Shown here piece by piece: positions 8,153-15,985 of a stretch of 39,325 nucleotides of DNA (positions are counted from its first letter, which is position 1; each line of letters starts with the position of its first letter). This DNA comes from Pseudomonadota bacterium. Its GTDB lineage: Bacteria; Pseudomonadota; Gammaproteobacteria; Burkholderiales; Rhodocyclaceae. Under the pieces are notes generated by a model. It searched no databases. It worked only from the letters and a program-made list of their open reading frames with translations, and was not told where the DNA came from. Location: the NCBI GenBank assembly GCA_018261895.1, contig JAGTRT010000027.1:1-39325 (forward strand), written 5' to 3'. A program made the position numbers and the translations under genes.

Positions 8153-9313
8153 ATGAACAATCTCCCAACACCGGCGCCTGAGGCGCTTGCTCATAGTCAG
8201 CGCCTGCAACAGTTTCTCGTGGACGAAATCAGGGATGCCGGCGGGTGGCTCTCCTTTGCGCGATTCATGGAGCAGATTCTCTATGCGCCCGGGCTTGGAT
8301 ATTACGCGGCCGGTGCCCGCAAGTTCGGAGCAGCGGGTGATTTCATCACCGCCCCGGAAATGACCGGATTATTCGGAAAGGCGCTTGCAGCTCAGGTATT
8401 GCAGGTCATGGCCGCGTCGGTACCGGTGATCCTTGAAGTGGGCGCCGGGTCCGGACGCCTGGCGTCAGACTTGTTGAGCGCACTGGAGTCCGCTGGCAGA
8501 TTGCCAGATCGTTATTTCATTCTCGATTTGTCGGCGGACCTTCGTCAGCGCCAACGGGAAACAATTGCCGCCAGCGTGCCTCATCTGCTTTCTCGTGTGG
8601 AATGGCTGGATCGGTTGCCCGAGCGCTTTTCCGGTGTCGTTGTAGCCAACGAACTGCTGGATGCCATGCCGGCAAACATCGTTGCCTGGCGGGACGAGGG
8701 AACCTTTGAGCGCGGCGTAGGCATCAACGAGTCCGGAAGTTTCGAATGGCGCGAGCGCCCGGCAAGCGGTGCTCTGCTCTTGGCCGCCAAGGAAATTGGC
8801 GAACAATGCAGTCTGCCGCCGGGATTTGAAAGTGAAATCAGTCTTGCCGCCCGGGCCTGGGCTGGCGAATGGGGGCATCGTCTCGAACAGGGCGCCCTCC
8901 TTCTGATCGACTATGGTTTTCCGCGTCGAGAGTTCTATCACCAGCAACGCGGGCGAGGCACGCTGATGTGCCATTATCGCCATCATGCCCACCCGGACCC
9001 GTTCTATCTGCCGGGCCTGCAAGACGTCACGGTTCATGTCGATTTCACGGCGATCATCGCCGCAGCGCATGGCAATGGGCTGGAATTGCTCGGTTACACC
9101 AGCCAGGGGCAGTTCCTGCTCAACTGCGGGATTCTTGATCGGCTGGCCGAGATCCCTCAGGGAACGCCGGATTACATCCGGGCATCGGCCGCTGTCGGCA
9201 AGCTGCTGATGCCGCACGAAATGGGCGAGCTTTTCAAGGTGATTGCCATTGGCCGCGGGCTGGAAGATCCCCTCGTCGGGTTTTCCAGCGGCGACCAGAG
9301 TCGACGCCTTTAA
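8153..9313 (+). CDS. MidA/NDUFAF7-family SAM-dependent methyltransferase
   Basis: This 386-residue protein belongs to the class I methyltransferase family of mitochondrial NDUFAF7/MidA, which methylates an arginine in a complex I subunit; the bacterial substrate is not established. Diagnostic segments are YAPGLGYYAAGARKFGAAGDFITAP (residues about 36-60), ILEVGAGSGRLASDLL (SAM-binding glycine loop), VVVANELLDAMP and LLIDYGFPRREFYH. I chose ATG at 8153; the open frame also has a TTG at 8132. It diverges from the FIST operon across 95 bp that must hold both promoters. An NDUFA9-like gene is also nearby, at 12831-13799. Confidence 0.9.
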   Translation: MNNLPTPAPEALAHSQRLQQFLVDEIRDAGGWLSFARFMEQILYAPGLGYYAAGARKFGAAGDFITAPEMTGLFGKALAAQVLQVMAASVPVILEVGAGSGRLASDLLSALESAGRLPDRYFILDLSADLRQRQRETIAASVPHLLSRVEWLDRLPERFSGVVVANELLDAMPANIVAWRDEGTFERGVGINESGSFEWRERPASGALLLAAKEIGEQCSLPPGFESEISLAARAWAGEWGHRLEQGALLLIDYGFPRREFYHQQRGRGTLMCHYRHHAHPDPFYLPGLQDVTVHVDFTAIIAAAHGNGLELLGYTSQGQFLLNCGILDRLAEIPQGTPDYIRASAAVGKLLMPHEMGELFKVIAIGRGLEDPLVGFSSGDQSRRL

Positions 9314-9327
9314 AGGGCCAAAGGGCG

Positions 9328-10305
9328 CTAGCGCTTGGCCAGTTCGCGGAAACGGTTGGGTTGGCCGAGGACGAGCCTGCCGAAATCGTCGAGCAAGGCC
9401 TGGTCGACACATTGTGGGCGAACCTGATAAAGGGCGCTGCCCAGCCGTTCGAGATTGCGTGTCTCGACGAGGATGACCCCTTTGGAATAGTCCGCACGCC
9501 AGCGCACACTGACGCTGACGTCACTGCGAATCTCGAACTCTGCACGCTCGACATAGCTGCGTTCGTTCTTGAATTCCTTGTAGGTAAACGGCAGGCCGAA
9601 GTCGAAGAGCATCGTCCGGAAGCGTTCCACGGATGGCCCATCCCGTTCGACATGCAACGCGTTGCTGCTGCCGAGGTGGTAGGAAAACGTGACCAGTTCA
9701 ACCAGTGCTCCCGCACTTTGCGACTGTGTCCTATAGTCGGCAAAGCCTTCCTGCCAGGTTAGCTTGCCCAGTTCGAATTGCTCGATGAGCGGGTAGTTCC
9801 GTGGAATATCGGGTTTGAGAATGTTCAGTTGCTGGACCAGCTCGTGCAGATAGAAAAACAGGTGCTTCAGGGCCTGATCGATGGCCTCGTTGGTCGATGT
9901 ACGCTCGGTCAGGGCGCTGTGAATCTCCCGCTGTCGCACTTCGGCACGCTGCCGCAGCTGGTCCAGGAAACTGCTGCCAGCCTCGGGTTCCGGTTCCTTC
10001 TTTGTTGTTACCGATGGGGCTGCCTTGGGCTCTGCTGCTTTTTCGATTGTCGGATTGGCGGCAGGACGGCTCGGTGCGATTTCGGGAAATACCAGCGTTG
10101 GATCGGCCATGCCGGCGCCGGAGTTGGCGAGGTATTCCCGACGCGCCCGCCGTTCGGCTGCGTCAAGGTCGAATGTCTCGATATCCGCGAGCAAGGAGGC
10201 CTCGAGGTCGGCAATATCCTTGGCGACGCCGGTTTTGCGGTCGCGCTTGGCGCGGATGGCTTGGAGGATGGAGGACGATGGTCCCGGATTTTCCGAATCG
10301 CTCAT
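9328..10305 (-). CDS. Conserved hypothetical protein, function unknown
   Basis: I do not recognise this 325-residue soluble protein. Residues 1-60 are charged and helical. Residues about 70-115 are a Pro/Ala/Glu-rich linker, probably disordered. Residues 118-325 look like a folded alpha/beta domain, with LFFYLHELVQQLNIL, FELGKLTWQEGFADYRTQ and RVRWRADYSKGVILVETRNLERLG-type strands (that last segment reads VSVRWRADYSKG here). There is no signal peptide or membrane helix. Codon use and GC content match the neighbours, so it is probably a native gene. It converges on the methyltransferase gene (14 bp apart) and diverges from the YjfB-like gene. Confidence 0.75.
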   Translation of the reverse strand: MSDSENPGPSSSILQAIRAKRDRKTGVAKDIADLEASLLADIETFDLDAAERRARREYLANSGAGMADPTLVFPEIAPSRPAANPTIEKAAEPKAAPSVTTKKEPEPEAGSSFLDQLRQRAEVRQREIHSALTERTSTNEAIDQALKHLFFYLHELVQQLNILKPDIPRNYPLIEQFELGKLTWQEGFADYRTQSQSAGALVELVTFSYHLGSSNALHVERDGPSVERFRTMLFDFGLPFTYKEFKNERSYVERAEFEIRSDVSVSVRWRADYSKGVILVETRNLERLGSALYQVRPQCVDQALLDDFGRLVLGQPNRFRELAKR

Positions 10306-10368
10306 TGATTTGGCAAAGGTTTCGACTACAGTAGAGTAATAATGTGTCCGAATTGGAGTGAGCGCAAG

Positions 10369-10560
10369 ATGGATGTTTCCTCTGTAGGCGGTTTGAGTTC
10401 CGCGCTGTCACAGGCCCAGACCGGTGATGCGGTCGGTATGCTGGTTCTGAAGAAGGCCATGGATATTCAGGCGCAGAGTGCCATGCAGTTGCTGCAAGCC
10501 CTTCCGCCGGTGGCGAGCAATCCACCCAACCTTGGCAACTCGGTCGACATCAAGGTGTAA
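10369..10560 (+). CDS. YjfB-family putative motility protein
   Basis: This 63-residue protein begins MDVSSVGGLSSALSQAQTGDAVGMLVLKKAMD and ends with a Pro/Asn-rich tail. That matches the small YjfB_motility family (short proteins found in flagellated bacteria, role not defined). I chose ATG at 10369, with GGAG about 12 bases upstream. The frame also opens upstream at an ATG at 10342, but homology starts at 10369. Its last 11 bases overlap the end of the convergent hydrolase gene. No sigma-28 promoter is obvious in the 63-bp divergent spacer. Confidence 0.78.
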   Translation: MDVSSVGGLSSALSQAQTGDAVGMLVLKKAMDIQAQSAMQLLQALPPVASNPPNLGNSVDIKV

Positions 10561-11356
10561 TTCTTTCCAGCCATGCCTGCAAACTGGCCGCGACAAGCGG
10601 CCATTCTTTTTCGTGGGTGACGGCGTGGCCCATGTTGCGGAAAATGTGTACGGGCTCCTGATAGGTGTGTCCAGTCGTCTGAACCAGGAAGGCAGGCACC
10701 AGAATGTCGTGTTCGGCGCCAAGGATCAGCATTGGCGGGCGGTGCATGGCGTAAAGATTGGGCAGATTGAACATCGACATGTCCCACAGCGCGCGATGCG
10801 ATTCCGGTTGCATCCGGTTCAGCCAGGTGGCCAGCATGTCTTCATCGACTTCTCCCGCAAATAGCGCTTCGCGCAGCGTGCTGGTGTCGGTGTATTTGCC
10901 CGCCATGATCTGGTTGATTTCCTGAAACAGGTGCGGCTTGTTGAACATCAGGTGGAACTGCGAGGCGATCAGGCCTTGCGGAGGGACCGAACAGATGAGA
11001 GCGGCGCCGGGGGCGGTGCGATGTTCCAGATATTTTTGAAGGACGAAGCCGCCCATCGAGTGACCGACCAGAATCGGATCATCGCCCAGCCAATCAACGA
11101 CCGTTTTGACGTCATCGACATAGTCGCCAATCGAGTGCCAGTTGATGCCATCGCGTCCGTCGCTGCCGGCGTGGCCGCGCAATGACAGGGCGTGGCAGGG
11201 ATAGCCCGCCTTGGCAAAATAGGGCATGAAGGTCTCGGTCCACATCCAGCCGCCGGCGAAGGCACCATGCACGAACAGCAGAGCCGGTTTGGCGGACTTG
11301 CGGGCGGGTAGGCAGGAAAATACTTCGATGCCTTCGACAATTTGGGTTTTCAGCAT
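10550..11356 (-). CDS. Alpha/beta hydrolase
   Basis: This 268-residue cytoplasmic enzyme has an alpha/beta-hydrolase fold. The oxyanion strand LLFVHGAFAGGWMW is at 27-39, the nucleophile elbow GHSMGG gives Ser100, Asp217 lies in LGAEHDILVP, and His244 lies in NMGHAVTHE, completing a plausible catalytic triad. The cap region is about 125-200. The substrate cannot be told from sequence; esterase or lipase-like activity is the safe reading. Its 3' end overlaps the YjfB-like gene by 11 bp on the opposite strand. Confidence 0.88.
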   Translation of the reverse strand: MLKTQIVEGIEVFSCLPARKSAKPALLFVHGAFAGGWMWTETFMPYFAKAGYPCHALSLRGHAGSDGRDGINWHSIGDYVDDVKTVVDWLGDDPILVGHSMGGFVLQKYLEHRTAPGAALICSVPPQGLIASQFHLMFNKPHLFQEINQIMAGKYTDTSTLREALFAGEVDEDMLATWLNRMQPESHRALWDMSMFNLPNLYAMHRPPMLILGAEHDILVPAFLVQTTGHTYQEPVHIFRNMGHAVTHEKEWPLVAASLQAWLERITP

Positions 11357-11414
11357 GGGCTCTGTTCTGGGTTGCGTGATTAAATGCGACTTTCACCCTG
11401 CGGTGCAAGGCAAA

Positions 11415-11612
11415 ATGTTGAAGTGGATTCTGACGCTGGTGGTCGCGATTTTTCTGCTGGGTATCATCGGCCCCCATCTGGCGCGCTTTGTTCGTTTTGG
11501 CAAGTTGCCGGGGGACTTTGCCTTTCGGTTTCGTGGTCGTCTGTATACCTTTCCCGTCACGACCACGATCATTTTTTCATTGTTGCTCTGGTTGCTCTCC
11601 CGGCTCATTTAA
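11415..11612 (+). CDS. DUF2905 family small membrane protein
   Basis: This 65-residue protein has two membrane helices (about 4-22 and 45-64) and the family signature GKLPGDFAFRFRGRLYTFP between them. DUF2905 proteins are widespread and uncharacterised. ATG at 11415 follows AAGG. The end of the gene overlaps the convergent cca gene by 36 bp, so the last 11 codons and the stop are also cca coding sequence. Confidence 0.85.
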   Translation: MLKWILTLVVAIFLLGIIGPHLARFVRFGKLPGDFAFRFRGRLYTFPVTTTIIFSLLLWLLSRLI

Positions 11613-12815
11613 CAAGGTTTTGAGCGCATCGACCCGTGCTTCGTAGATGCGTTCCGGGATTTTTGCCTTGTCGGCACAGGCAAGCGCTATTTTTCCGGCG
11701 TCGACCGCATTGACGGCAGCCAGCGCGGCTTGCAGATAACGAGGGCTGTCGTAAGCCCGGTCTTCCCAGCCCAGACGGCCCGTAAAGTCGCACAGGCAGG
11801 CTTCGAGCAGTAGACGGAAGCGTTCCGGGCGGCGAAAAGCATCTGTTTTCTCGAACAGCGTGACGACGGTGCTTGCCTTCAAGTCGGCCGAACGATGGAT
11901 GTTGCCGTGATATCGGGCCATCAGCAGGGCCAGCTCACGGCAATCGCCCGGCACGCGCAGTCGGGCGCACAGGTTTTCGGTGAGATGGACACTGCGATCT
12001 TCGTGGCCAATGTGCCGGGGCAGGATGTCGGCAGGTGTGGTTCCCTTGCCGAGATCGTGCGTCATGGCTGCGAAGCGTACGGGCAATTCAGATCCGCGCC
12101 GTGCCGACTGGTCGATGACCATCATGGTATGGATGCCGGTATCGATTTCAGGGTGGTAGTCGGCGCGCTGCGGGACCCCGAAAAGTGCATCCAGTTCGGG
12201 GAGCAGGCGGGCCAGTGCGCCGCAATCGCGCAGTACCTGGAACATCCGGGACGGCGCAACCTCCATCAGCCCTTTGGCCAGCTCCTGCCAGACGCGCTCC
12301 GCTACCAGGTGATCCACTTCGCCGCTTTCCACCATCTGGCGCATGAGCGCCACCGTCTCCGGCGCGACGGTGAAGTCGCTGAAACGGGCAGCAAAGCGTG
12401 CAATGCGGAGAATGCGGACCGGATCTTCGGCAAAGGCCGGTCCGACATGCCTTAGGATTTTGGCCGATAAATCCCGTTGACCGTGAAAGGGGTCGATCAG
12501 CGTGCCGTCAGCGGCTCTGGCCATGGCGTTGATGGTCAGGTCGCGGCGGGCAAGATCTTCTTCCAGCGTGACGTCGGGGGCGGCATGGAAGGTGAAGCCA
12601 TGGTAACCGTGTCCGCTCTTGCGTTCGGTGCGGGCCAGCGCGTATTCCTCCTGTGTCCGGGGGTGGAGGAATACGGGGAAATCCTTGCCAACCGGCCGGA
12701 ATCCCTCTTTCAGGAGGGCTTCCGGGGTGGCGCCGACGACCACGTAGTCGCGGTCGGCGTTGGGGCGGCCGAGCAGTTCATCGCGGACGGCACCGCCAAC
12801 GACGAATATCTGCAC
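11577..12815 (-). CDS. cca: Multifunctional CCA-adding tRNA nucleotidyltransferase
   Basis: At 412 residues it equals the usual proteobacterial length. It adds or repairs the 3' CCA of tRNA, and this class also carries phosphohydrolase activity. The polymerase head has GGAVRDELLG (7-16) and catalytic DRDYVVVG (Asp21, Asp23), then RRDLTINAMA and the RILRIARFAARF helix. A C-terminal HD domain has MTHDLGKG and HEDRS. It is the third of three minus-strand genes in order; the NDUFA9-like gene ends 15 bp before its start. Its 3' end overlaps DUF2905. Confidence 0.95.
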   Translation of the reverse strand: MQIFVVGGAVRDELLGRPNADRDYVVVGATPEALLKEGFRPVGKDFPVFLHPRTQEEYALARTERKSGHGYHGFTFHAAPDVTLEEDLARRDLTINAMARAADGTLIDPFHGQRDLSAKILRHVGPAFAEDPVRILRIARFAARFSDFTVAPETVALMRQMVESGEVDHLVAERVWQELAKGLMEVAPSRMFQVLRDCGALARLLPELDALFGVPQRADYHPEIDTGIHTMMVIDQSARRGSELPVRFAAMTHDLGKGTTPADILPRHIGHEDRSVHLTENLCARLRVPGDCRELALLMARYHGNIHRSADLKASTVVTLFEKTDAFRRPERFRLLLEACLCDFTGRLGWEDRAYDSPRYLQAALAAVNAVDAGKIALACADKAKIPERIYEARVDALKTLLNEPGEQPEQQ

Positions 12816-12830
12816 GGCGATTCAGTCGCT

Positions 12831-13799
12831 TCAGCGACCGGCGCGGTAGCGGAAGGTGTCGAGCTTGCCCTTCGGGGTATTGAGCGCGATATAGCTCGGC
12901 GCAATGGCTTCCAGGGCGGTCGGGCGCCAGTTGGCCGGGGTATTCGAGGGACCTTCGCAAACGCTGTCCTTTTCCATCGAGCGCAGGTTGTCCGGCGAGA
13001 GCATCGGGCTGGGGGCCAGCCACATCAGACCGGCCTGCAGGTAGGCCCAGCCTTCGGACAAGGGAACGATCCGGGCAGTGCTGCCGCACAGTTCTGCGGC
13101 GTAGTCGACCAGTTCGCGCAGGGTGTAGATCTTCGGGCCGACCAGTTCGTAGGCCTGACCGTAGGTACCGACATCGCCCAGGCAATCGACAAAGGCATCG
13201 GCCACATCGGCCGCCCACACCGGCTGGAAGCGGGCGTGACCGAAGCCGAGCGGGAAGAACGGAACCTTTTTCAGGATGCTGGCGAACATCGACAGGAAAG
13301 AGTCGCCCAGGCCGAAAATGACCGATGGACGGAAAACGGTGACGTCCAGCTCACCCTGGGCGGCGAGCACGATGGCTTCGCCGTCGCCCTTGGAGCGCAG
13401 GTATTCGGACGGGCCCTTGGGGTCGGCATTGAGCGCGCTCATGTGCACCAGGCGACGGACGCCGGTGGCCTTGCAGGCGGCGACGATCTTTTTCGGCAGT
13501 TCGACATGGGCTTCAGCGAAATCGCGGCTGTAGGGCAGGACTACGTCGCGGCTGTGCAGGACGCCAACCAGGTTGATCACGGCATCGTGGCCGCGCACGA
13601 GTTCGGTCAGGGTCTTTTCGCAGCTGATGTCGGCTTCCGGCATGCTGACGCCGGGTTGCATGATCAGCGCCTTGGTGCGCTCGCGGCGACGTGTTGGCAC
13701 GGTAACTTCGATACCGCGCTGCGACAGACGGTTGACGATATAGGTACCGACGAAACCGCTACCCCCCAGCAGCAAGACCTTTTTGATGACCATTTGCAA
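12831..13799 (-). CDS. NDUFA9-like NAD(P)-binding protein
   Basis: This 322-residue atypical short-chain dehydrogenase/reductase has a Rossmann motif GGSGFVG (12-18), then INLVGVL, RLVHMSALNAD, YLRSKGDGEA (the Y-x-x-x-K pair) and VFRPSVIFGLGDSFLSMF. These are typical of the bacterial relatives of complex I subunit NDUFA9. The family is thought to act as a nucleotide-binding accessory or dehydratase; a role in complex I is not established in bacteria. It precedes cca by 15 bp, suggesting cotranscription. Start ATG 13799 or 13793. Confidence 0.87.
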   Translation of the reverse strand: MQMVIKKVLLLGGSGFVGTYIVNRLSQRGIEVTVPTRRRERTKALIMQPGVSMPEADISCEKTLTELVRGHDAVINLVGVLHSRDVVLPYSRDFAEAHVELPKKIVAACKATGVRRLVHMSALNADPKGPSEYLRSKGDGEAIVLAAQGELDVTVFRPSVIFGLGDSFLSMFASILKKVPFFPLGFGHARFQPVWAADVADAFVDCLGDVGTYGQAYELVGPKIYTLRELVDYAAELCGSTARIVPLSEGWAYLQAGLMWLAPSPMLSPDNLRSMEKDSVCEGPSNTPANWRPTALEAIAPSYIALNTPKGKLDTFRYRAGR

Positions 13800-13889
13800 C
13801 CCCGGAAACTGAAGACGTAAAACCCGGATTTTAAGGCAATTTGCTGCTTTCCGGGCAGCCCTGTAGGTGATCGCCGGCGTGCTATGCCA

Positions 13890-15977
13890 TCAGCGTACGC
13901 TGGTTTGGTGCAGGGCGCTGCTGGCGGCGGTCTCGAACAGGGAAACGGCGGAGACGACGCGCGCCTCGCCGCTGCGCAACTGGCGGTCGAGAATGGCCGG
14001 GTGGACGGCCAGCGCCAGATGGCATTCCGGATTCAGCAGGAGTGTACGCTTGCTGATTGGGCTGATGTGACAGACACGGCCGATGCACTTGTCGCCGCTG
14101 GCCGACGGCATTTCCAGCCAGTCGCCGACCTTGCAGGCGAGCGGTCGGGAGGGGGGGGGCCGGAATTCGGCAAAGTCCAGCGTATCGAGTGTCAGTTCAT
14201 CCAGACCGAGCTTGCCGCTGAGCGGCGTGCCGGCCTCAACCGCGACATTGCCAGCAAAAAGGGCGGCACCGGGGTCATCAACCGGCGCCGGCGCGGGCAT
14301 CGCGCGTAGCGCCCGGGTTTGCAACTCGAAACATTCGTCAAGGAAGGCTGCTTCGGCGTCGGGTGCGAGGCCAATCCGCCCCATGCCGTCTTTCAGGCGC
14401 TTCAGGATGTCGGGGAGGCGGCGCGCCAGGGTCTTGCGTTCGTCCGCGTCGGCCTTGGGCTGAATTGTCCACAGCAGGTCTTCGATGACCGAGAGAGCTT
14501 CCTGCCACTCGGCGCTTTGTTCGCCATTGGCCAGCCAGACTTTTTGCAGCAACTTGCTCCAGGATTGCTCGATGAAACTGCGAATGGAAGCCGGCGGGCG
14601 CGATTCGAGGAATTTTTCGAGGGCCTGGCCGGCGCGAATGGCGGCCTCATCGTCGCGTTCGAGCAGTGCGATGGCGGGGATATAGGGTTTGGCTGCCTCG
14701 GCAAGCGCGTTACCGCGTTCGTCGATCAGGGCATCCAGTTGCTGCAATGCAGTTTCAAAGGCGTCCAGCTCGCCCGCCGGGTCGGCCCGCAGGGCGGTCG
14801 CAATCGCGGCGAGGCGGGAGAATACCGGGTGGCGGGCCGAGACATCCTGGGGCAGGCCAAGCACCGCCTGGCCCATGCGGTCGATGACCAGGCGAGCGGG
14901 ATGCTGCGCATTGCCGAACAGGGAGTTGTCCTTCATCGCGACCTTGAGCAGGGTGATCTGCAGGCTCGAAATGACGGATTTGAGGGCGTCCGGCAATGCC
15001 GGATTGGCAAAAATGGCTTCGAAGATCATGGCCAGCGTGTCGATGGCCAGGCCTTCGCCGGCCGTGGTCGGAATGCCAAGTTCCGCCGACTTCAGTACCT
15101 TGGGATGGCTGGCGAAATTTCCGTCGGACGAGAACAGCGCCGGAATCATGCCGTCGCCACCCTTGGGCGAGGCGAATCTCTGCTCGAGGACGCCCTGGCG
15201 GTCGAGTTCGTCGAGGCGCGTGACCAGACGCTCGAGCATGGCCTGGTTGAGCAGCGAGGACGCTGCGCCACCGCCGCTGCCGCCCATCGGCATTGCCGGT
15301 GCGTCGGCCAGTCCGGGCACTCTCGCGAGCAGGGTCTGCTGCAGTGCGAGCAAGGCGTTTTCGGGGATGGCGGGAGCGGCATCCGGGGCGGTCGCTGCTA
15401 CCGCGCCTTCCTTGGCCGTGATGATGGCCGGCTGGGCTGCATCGATGCCGTTGCGATCAAGGAAATCGTTGATTTCGGCATAGAGCGCGGGCAGGCCTTC
15501 GAGCAGGCAGGCTTCGATGCGGTCGAGCAACTCCAGTTTCTTGCTGATGGCAACGGCGCCGGCGGCCTCGAACATGGCGTTGAGTCCTTCGACGACGCCT
15601 TTCGGGCCGACCGGGTTGGCGCTTTTGGGCAGGTCCGGGCGGCGGAGCAGCGTGACAAAGCGCAGATGGGTCTTCCACAGGCTGCCGCCGGTGGATTCGA
15701 ACAGCCTTGCGGTCATGTTGTCGAGACGGATACCTAGTTCGAGATCCTCTTCGCCGACCAGCGTGATGCGCGACGAGGTCAGTCCGTCGACTTCCTCGGC
15801 AAAGGTGCCGCGTCGGTTGGTCGAGGTCATTTCGTCGAAATAGGCAGCCGCCCCGTTCTGGATCGATTCGATGGCGGGTGGAGAAATAAGGTCTGCGTCT
15901 CTGAGCAATGCGCCGAGGTGCTTGAGATAGAGGGCTCTCGTATCACTCAGGGTATGAAAAGAGTCTGCCAGCACCAT
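13890..15977 (-). CDS. DUF1631 family protein
   Basis: This 695-residue largely helical protein matches DUF1631, found mainly in beta- and gammaproteobacteria and of unknown function. Recognisable parts are the N-terminus MVLADSFHTLSDTRALYLKHL, EDLELGIRLDNMTARLFE, a low-complexity middle and a C-terminal region GDWLEMPSASGDKCIGRVCHISPISKRTLLLNP that looks like a PilZ-like beta-barrel. I chose ATG at 15977, preceded by AGGAATAAGC. The frame runs open upstream, but that part is antisense-phase sequence of the transglycosylase gene. It begins 8 bp after the lytic transglycosylase. Confidence 0.87.
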   Translation of the reverse strand: MVLADSFHTLSDTRALYLKHLGALLRDADLISPPAIESIQNGAAAYFDEMTSTNRRGTFAEEVDGLTSSRITLVGEEDLELGIRLDNMTARLFESTGGSLWKTHLRFVTLLRRPDLPKSANPVGPKGVVEGLNAMFEAAGAVAISKKLELLDRIEACLLEGLPALYAEINDFLDRNGIDAAQPAIITAKEGAVAATAPDAAPAIPENALLALQQTLLARVPGLADAPAMPMGGSGGGAASSLLNQAMLERLVTRLDELDRQGVLEQRFASPKGGDGMIPALFSSDGNFASHPKVLKSAELGIPTTAGEGLAIDTLAMIFEAIFANPALPDALKSVISSLQITLLKVAMKDNSLFGNAQHPARLVIDRMGQAVLGLPQDVSARHPVFSRLAAIATALRADPAGELDAFETALQQLDALIDERGNALAEAAKPYIPAIALLERDDEAAIRAGQALEKFLESRPPASIRSFIEQSWSKLLQKVWLANGEQSAEWQEALSVIEDLLWTIQPKADADERKTLARRLPDILKRLKDGMGRIGLAPDAEAAFLDECFELQTRALRAMPAPAPVDDPGAALFAGNVAVEAGTPLSGKLGLDELTLDTLDFAEFRPPPSRPLACKVGDWLEMPSASGDKCIGRVCHISPISKRTLLLNPECHLALAVHPAILDRQLRSGEARVVSAVSLFETAASSALHQTSVR

Positions 15978-15985
15978 GCTTATTC

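Noticed and set aside
12474..12490. A further GTTGACCGTG match resembling the dispersed element
   Set aside because: It encodes the conserved DPFHGQRDLSAK of Cca and lacks the TTTCC and TTGGCC parts.
12477..13820. A 447-codon plus-strand frame
   Set aside because: Antisense to cca and the NDUFA9-like gene; both have clear motifs.
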